DNA from: an uncultured Archangium sp. | GTDB lineage: Bacteria; Myxococcota; Myxococcia; Myxococcales; Myxococcaceae | Assembly: GCA_937875615.1 (NCBI GenBank) | Contig: CALNBU010000629.1 | Span: 1-8,510, forward strand | Reading direction: 5' to 3' | DNA: 8,510 nucleotides | Shown here: in pieces, positions 7,413-8,510 of the stretch | How positions within the stretch are numbered: the first letter of the stretch is position 1 | Layout: every line of letters starts with the position of its first letter | The notes under the pieces: model-generated | The model's input: the letters and a program-made list of their open reading frames with translations, nothing else | The model's database searches: none | What the model was told of the DNA's origin: nothing | Program-made: the position numbers and the translations under genes

Positions 7413-7766
7413 TTATTTCTCCTCTTTCTTTGGTTCTGCCGCGGGGCTCTTCGGTGACTCGACGTTGACGCGGGCCTGCACGCTGCTCTTGAGCACCCGG
7501 AGCTTCACGTTGGGCGCCACCTCGAGGCTGAGGAACTTGTCATCGACCGAGAAGATCTTCCCGACGATGCCCGCCGAGATGATGACGTCGTCACCCTTCT
7601 TCAACCCGGTCAGCAGGGTCTGCTGCTCCTTCGCCTGCTTCTGCTGCGGACGAATCAGCACGAAGTACATGATGGCGAACAGCGCCACGAAGAAGATGAG
7701 GTTACCCCCCAGGCCCCCTCCGGGCGCGGCCTGAGCGACAACGACGGGAAGCTGCGGAATCGACAT
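7413..7766 (-). CDS. yajC: Preprotein translocase subunit YajC
   Basis: YajC is a small single-span inner-membrane protein that associates with SecDF. Starting at the ATG at 7766 it has 117 residues: a short hydrophobic and Gly/Ala-rich N-terminus, one membrane segment (about 22-38), the hallmark IRPQQKQAKEQ right after it (38-48), then a cytoplasmic domain with GLKKGDDVIISAGIVGKI and a charged, proline-rich tail ending EPKKEEK. This fits the family (E. coli 110 residues). A TTG at 7775 would add three residues, but the inferred promoter at 7785-7813 would then leave almost no leader, so I prefer the ATG. Neither start has a strong Shine-Dalgarno sequence. It is the first gene of yajC-secD-secF; upstream is a divergent lipoprotein gene instead of the usual tgt. 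Confidence 0.96.
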   Translation of the reverse strand: MSIPQLPVVVAQAAPGGGLGGNLIFFVALFAIMYFVLIRPQQKQAKEQQTLLTGLKKGDDVIISAGIVGKIFSVDDKFLSLEVAPNVKLRVLKSSVQARVNVESPKSPAAEPKKEEK

Positions 7767-7784
7767 GGGATTCAAGGTCGCGCG

Positions 7785-7813
7785 GCATTAGCAGCGGTCT
7801 CGGTACGCGGCAA
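7785..7813 (-). promoter_or_regulatory. Candidate promoter for yajC-secD-secF
   Basis: On the minus strand TTGCCG (7813-7808) and TAATGC (7790-7785) are separated by exactly 17 bp, a reasonable sigma-70-type pair. Transcription would begin near 7778, giving a leader of about 12 nt before the yajC ATG at 7766. A separate promoter is needed because the gene upstream is transcribed the other way. The assignment rests on consensus similarity only. Confidence 0.45.
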
Positions 7814-7815
7814 GC

Positions 7816-7836
7816 GCACATGACGCGAACCTGTGC
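7816..7836. repeat. Dyad GCACA-N11-TGTGC between divergent genes
   Basis: GCACA (7816-7820) and TGTGC (7832-7836) form a 5-bp inverted repeat centred between the divergent lipoprotein and yajC starts. It lies beside the inferred yajC -35 box and 16 bp upstream of the lipoprotein ATG. Spacing and symmetry suit a dimeric regulator, but the arms are short and chance is a real alternative. Confidence 0.25.
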
Positions 7837-7851
7837 TAGGGGCCGCCTCCC

Positions 7852-8172
7852 ATGATCCGACTGCTCCTTCTGCTCACCTCGATGCTGGTGACGGCCTGTT
7901 CCTCTTATTCGCTCGTCGGCGAGCGCTGCACAGAGAGCGGCGACTGCGAGCCCGGGCAGAGCTGCTTCCCCCTCGTCGACGGCGGCTTCTGCAGCAAGGG
8001 CTGCGCGCAGCTGGGTGACACCCGCGAGTGCACCACCGGCAGCATCTGCACCTTCATGGGCGGCAGCAGCCAGGTCTGCAGCCCCGTCTGCAAAGACGGC
8101 GTGGTGTGCCCCGAGGGCACCACGTGCAAGGCGGTGAGCGGCACCAGCGACCAGCAGTCCTGTCAGCCCTGA
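7852..8172 (+). CDS. Small cysteine-rich lipoprotein with tandem Cys repeats
   Basis: This 106-residue product starts with a short lipoprotein signal ending in the lipobox VTAC16; serines at +2 and +3 suggest outer-membrane sorting by the rule known for E. coli. The mature part has 12 more cysteines (26, 32, 38, 47, 51, 60, 66, 76, 80, 86, 92, 104), enough for six disulfides. They fall into a threefold repeat, C-x5-C-x8/9-C-x3-C, with units at 32-51 and 60-80 and a shortened third unit at 86-104, each with a Gly between its first two cysteines. Small Cys-rich lipoproteins of this look are common in myxobacteria, and I know no defined function. AGGGG lies 9 nt before the ATG. The gene is divergent from yajC and ends 4 bp from the stop of the convergent tgt gene, so it separates two genes that are usually adjacent on one strand. 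Confidence 0.85.
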   Translation: MIRLLLLLTSMLVTACSSYSLVGERCTESGDCEPGQSCFPLVDGGFCSKGCAQLGDTRECTTGSICTFMGGSSQVCSPVCKDGVVCPEGTTCKAVSGTSDQQSCQP

Positions 8173-8176
8173 CGGC

Positions 8177-8510
8177 TCACGGCGGCGTCTGCGGGCGCGC
8201 GTGGAAGTCGCGCAGGAAGTCGCCGTAGCGGTCCTGCTCGATGGCCGCCTGCGCCTGCTGCATGAGCGTCAGGAAGAAGTGCAGGTTGTGGAGCGTGTTG
8301 AGGCGCATGGCCACCAGCTCCTCGGCCACGAAGAGGTGCCGCAGGTACGCGCGGGAGAAGGTGCGGCAGGTGTAACAGCCGCAGCTCGGGTCGAGCGGCC
8401 GCTCGTCCCGGGCGTAGCGCGCGTTCTTGATGGTCAGCTTCCCCTGCGAGGTGAAGAGCAGCGCGTTGCGCGCGGTGCGGCTGGGCAACACGCAGTCGAA
8501 CATGTCGACG
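8177..8510 (-). CDS. tgt: Queuine/preQ1 tRNA-ribosyltransferase, C-terminal part (5' end off the window)
   Basis: Tgt swaps guanine-34 of GUN-anticodon tRNAs (Asp, Asn, His, Tyr) for the queuosine precursor preQ1. The visible 110 residues begin with VDMFDCVLPSRTARN; the Asp in FDC corresponds to the catalytic nucleophile (D280 in the Zymomonas enzyme). Next come LFTSQGKLTIKNARYARDERPLDP, the zinc ligands of the C-x-C-x2-C group (CGCYTC), FSRAYLRHLF, and the zinc-binding His in TLHNLHF. The reading frame is open to the right edge, so about two thirds of the protein lies outside. The end RPQTPP is followed by a TGA, 4 bp from the stop of the convergent lipoprotein gene. No terminator of its own is visible, because its 3' end abuts the other gene. 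Confidence 0.96.
   Translation of the reverse strand, partial: VDMFDCVLPSRTARNALLFTSQGKLTIKNARYARDERPLDPSCGCYTCRTFSRAYLRHLFVAEELVAMRLNTLHNLHFFLTLMQQAQAAIEQDRYGDFLRDFHARPQTPP

Noticed and set aside
5661..7457. A 598-codon plus-strand open frame opposite secD
   Set aside because: It is the antisense shadow of secD and the 3' end of yajC. Its product is dominated by His, Arg, Asp, Gly and Val runs typical of reverse-strand reading of GC-rich codons, with no family motifs.
7413..7775. TTG at 7775 as the yajC start
   Set aside because: It adds only three residues, has no ribosome-binding site, and would leave nearly no leader after the inferred promoter; the ATG at 7766 is simpler.
7905..8144. 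A 79-codon minus-strand frame inside the lipoprotein gene
   Set aside because: No ribosome-binding site or family likeness; the plus-strand reading has a lipobox and periodic cysteines.

Overview
The window is high-GC DNA and reads like a member of the Myxococcota or a related deltaproteobacterial lineage. The signs are the GC-saturated third codon positions, the long antisense shadow frames, a short lipoprotein very rich in cysteine, and a secreted VIT-VWA protein. Genus cannot be decided from the sequence alone. All recognised genes look intact, apart from the two cut by the window edges. I see no insertion sequence, phage gene, CRISPR array, tRNA or rRNA.

Layout from left to right. Positions 1-1753 (minus) hold the N-terminal 584 codons of a secreted protein with a VIT domain and a von Willebrand factor A domain; its end is off the left edge. 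A 141-bp divergent intergenic region (1754-1894) separates it from a plus-strand gene (1895-3658) for a large polytopic membrane protein that resembles GT-C-type glycosyltransferases. That gene converges on a minus-strand yceI-family gene (3755-4342), with a strong 12-bp hairpin between the two stop codons. Upstream of yceI, on the same strand, is the Sec accessory operon in the order yajC (7413-7766), secD (5631-7409), secF (4465-5616), with gaps of 3 and 14 bp and Shine-Dalgarno sequences that touch or overlap the preceding gene. A good intrinsic terminator follows secF. On the far right is the C-terminal 110 codons of tgt (tRNA-guanine transglycosylase, minus).

The order tgt-yajC-secD-secF is a classic bacterial arrangement. 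Here it is interrupted by an oppositely oriented gene (7852-8172, plus) for a small cysteine-rich lipoprotein, which ends 4 bp from the tgt stop. The sec genes therefore probably use their own promoter, and a plausible -35/-10 pair lies at 7785-7813.

Functionally, YajC, SecD and SecF form the accessory complex that uses the proton-motive force to help SecYEG export. The YceI protein, the VIT-VWA protein and the lipoprotein all carry export signals and would be Sec clients, and the GT-C-like protein is a membrane protein. I found no clear unknown multi-gene system. The parts most worth a second look are the secF-yceI junction, where a sequence next to the secF terminator is complementary to the yceI ribosome-binding site; the lipoprotein that splits tgt from yajC; and the large cysteine-containing outer loop of the GT-C-like protein.
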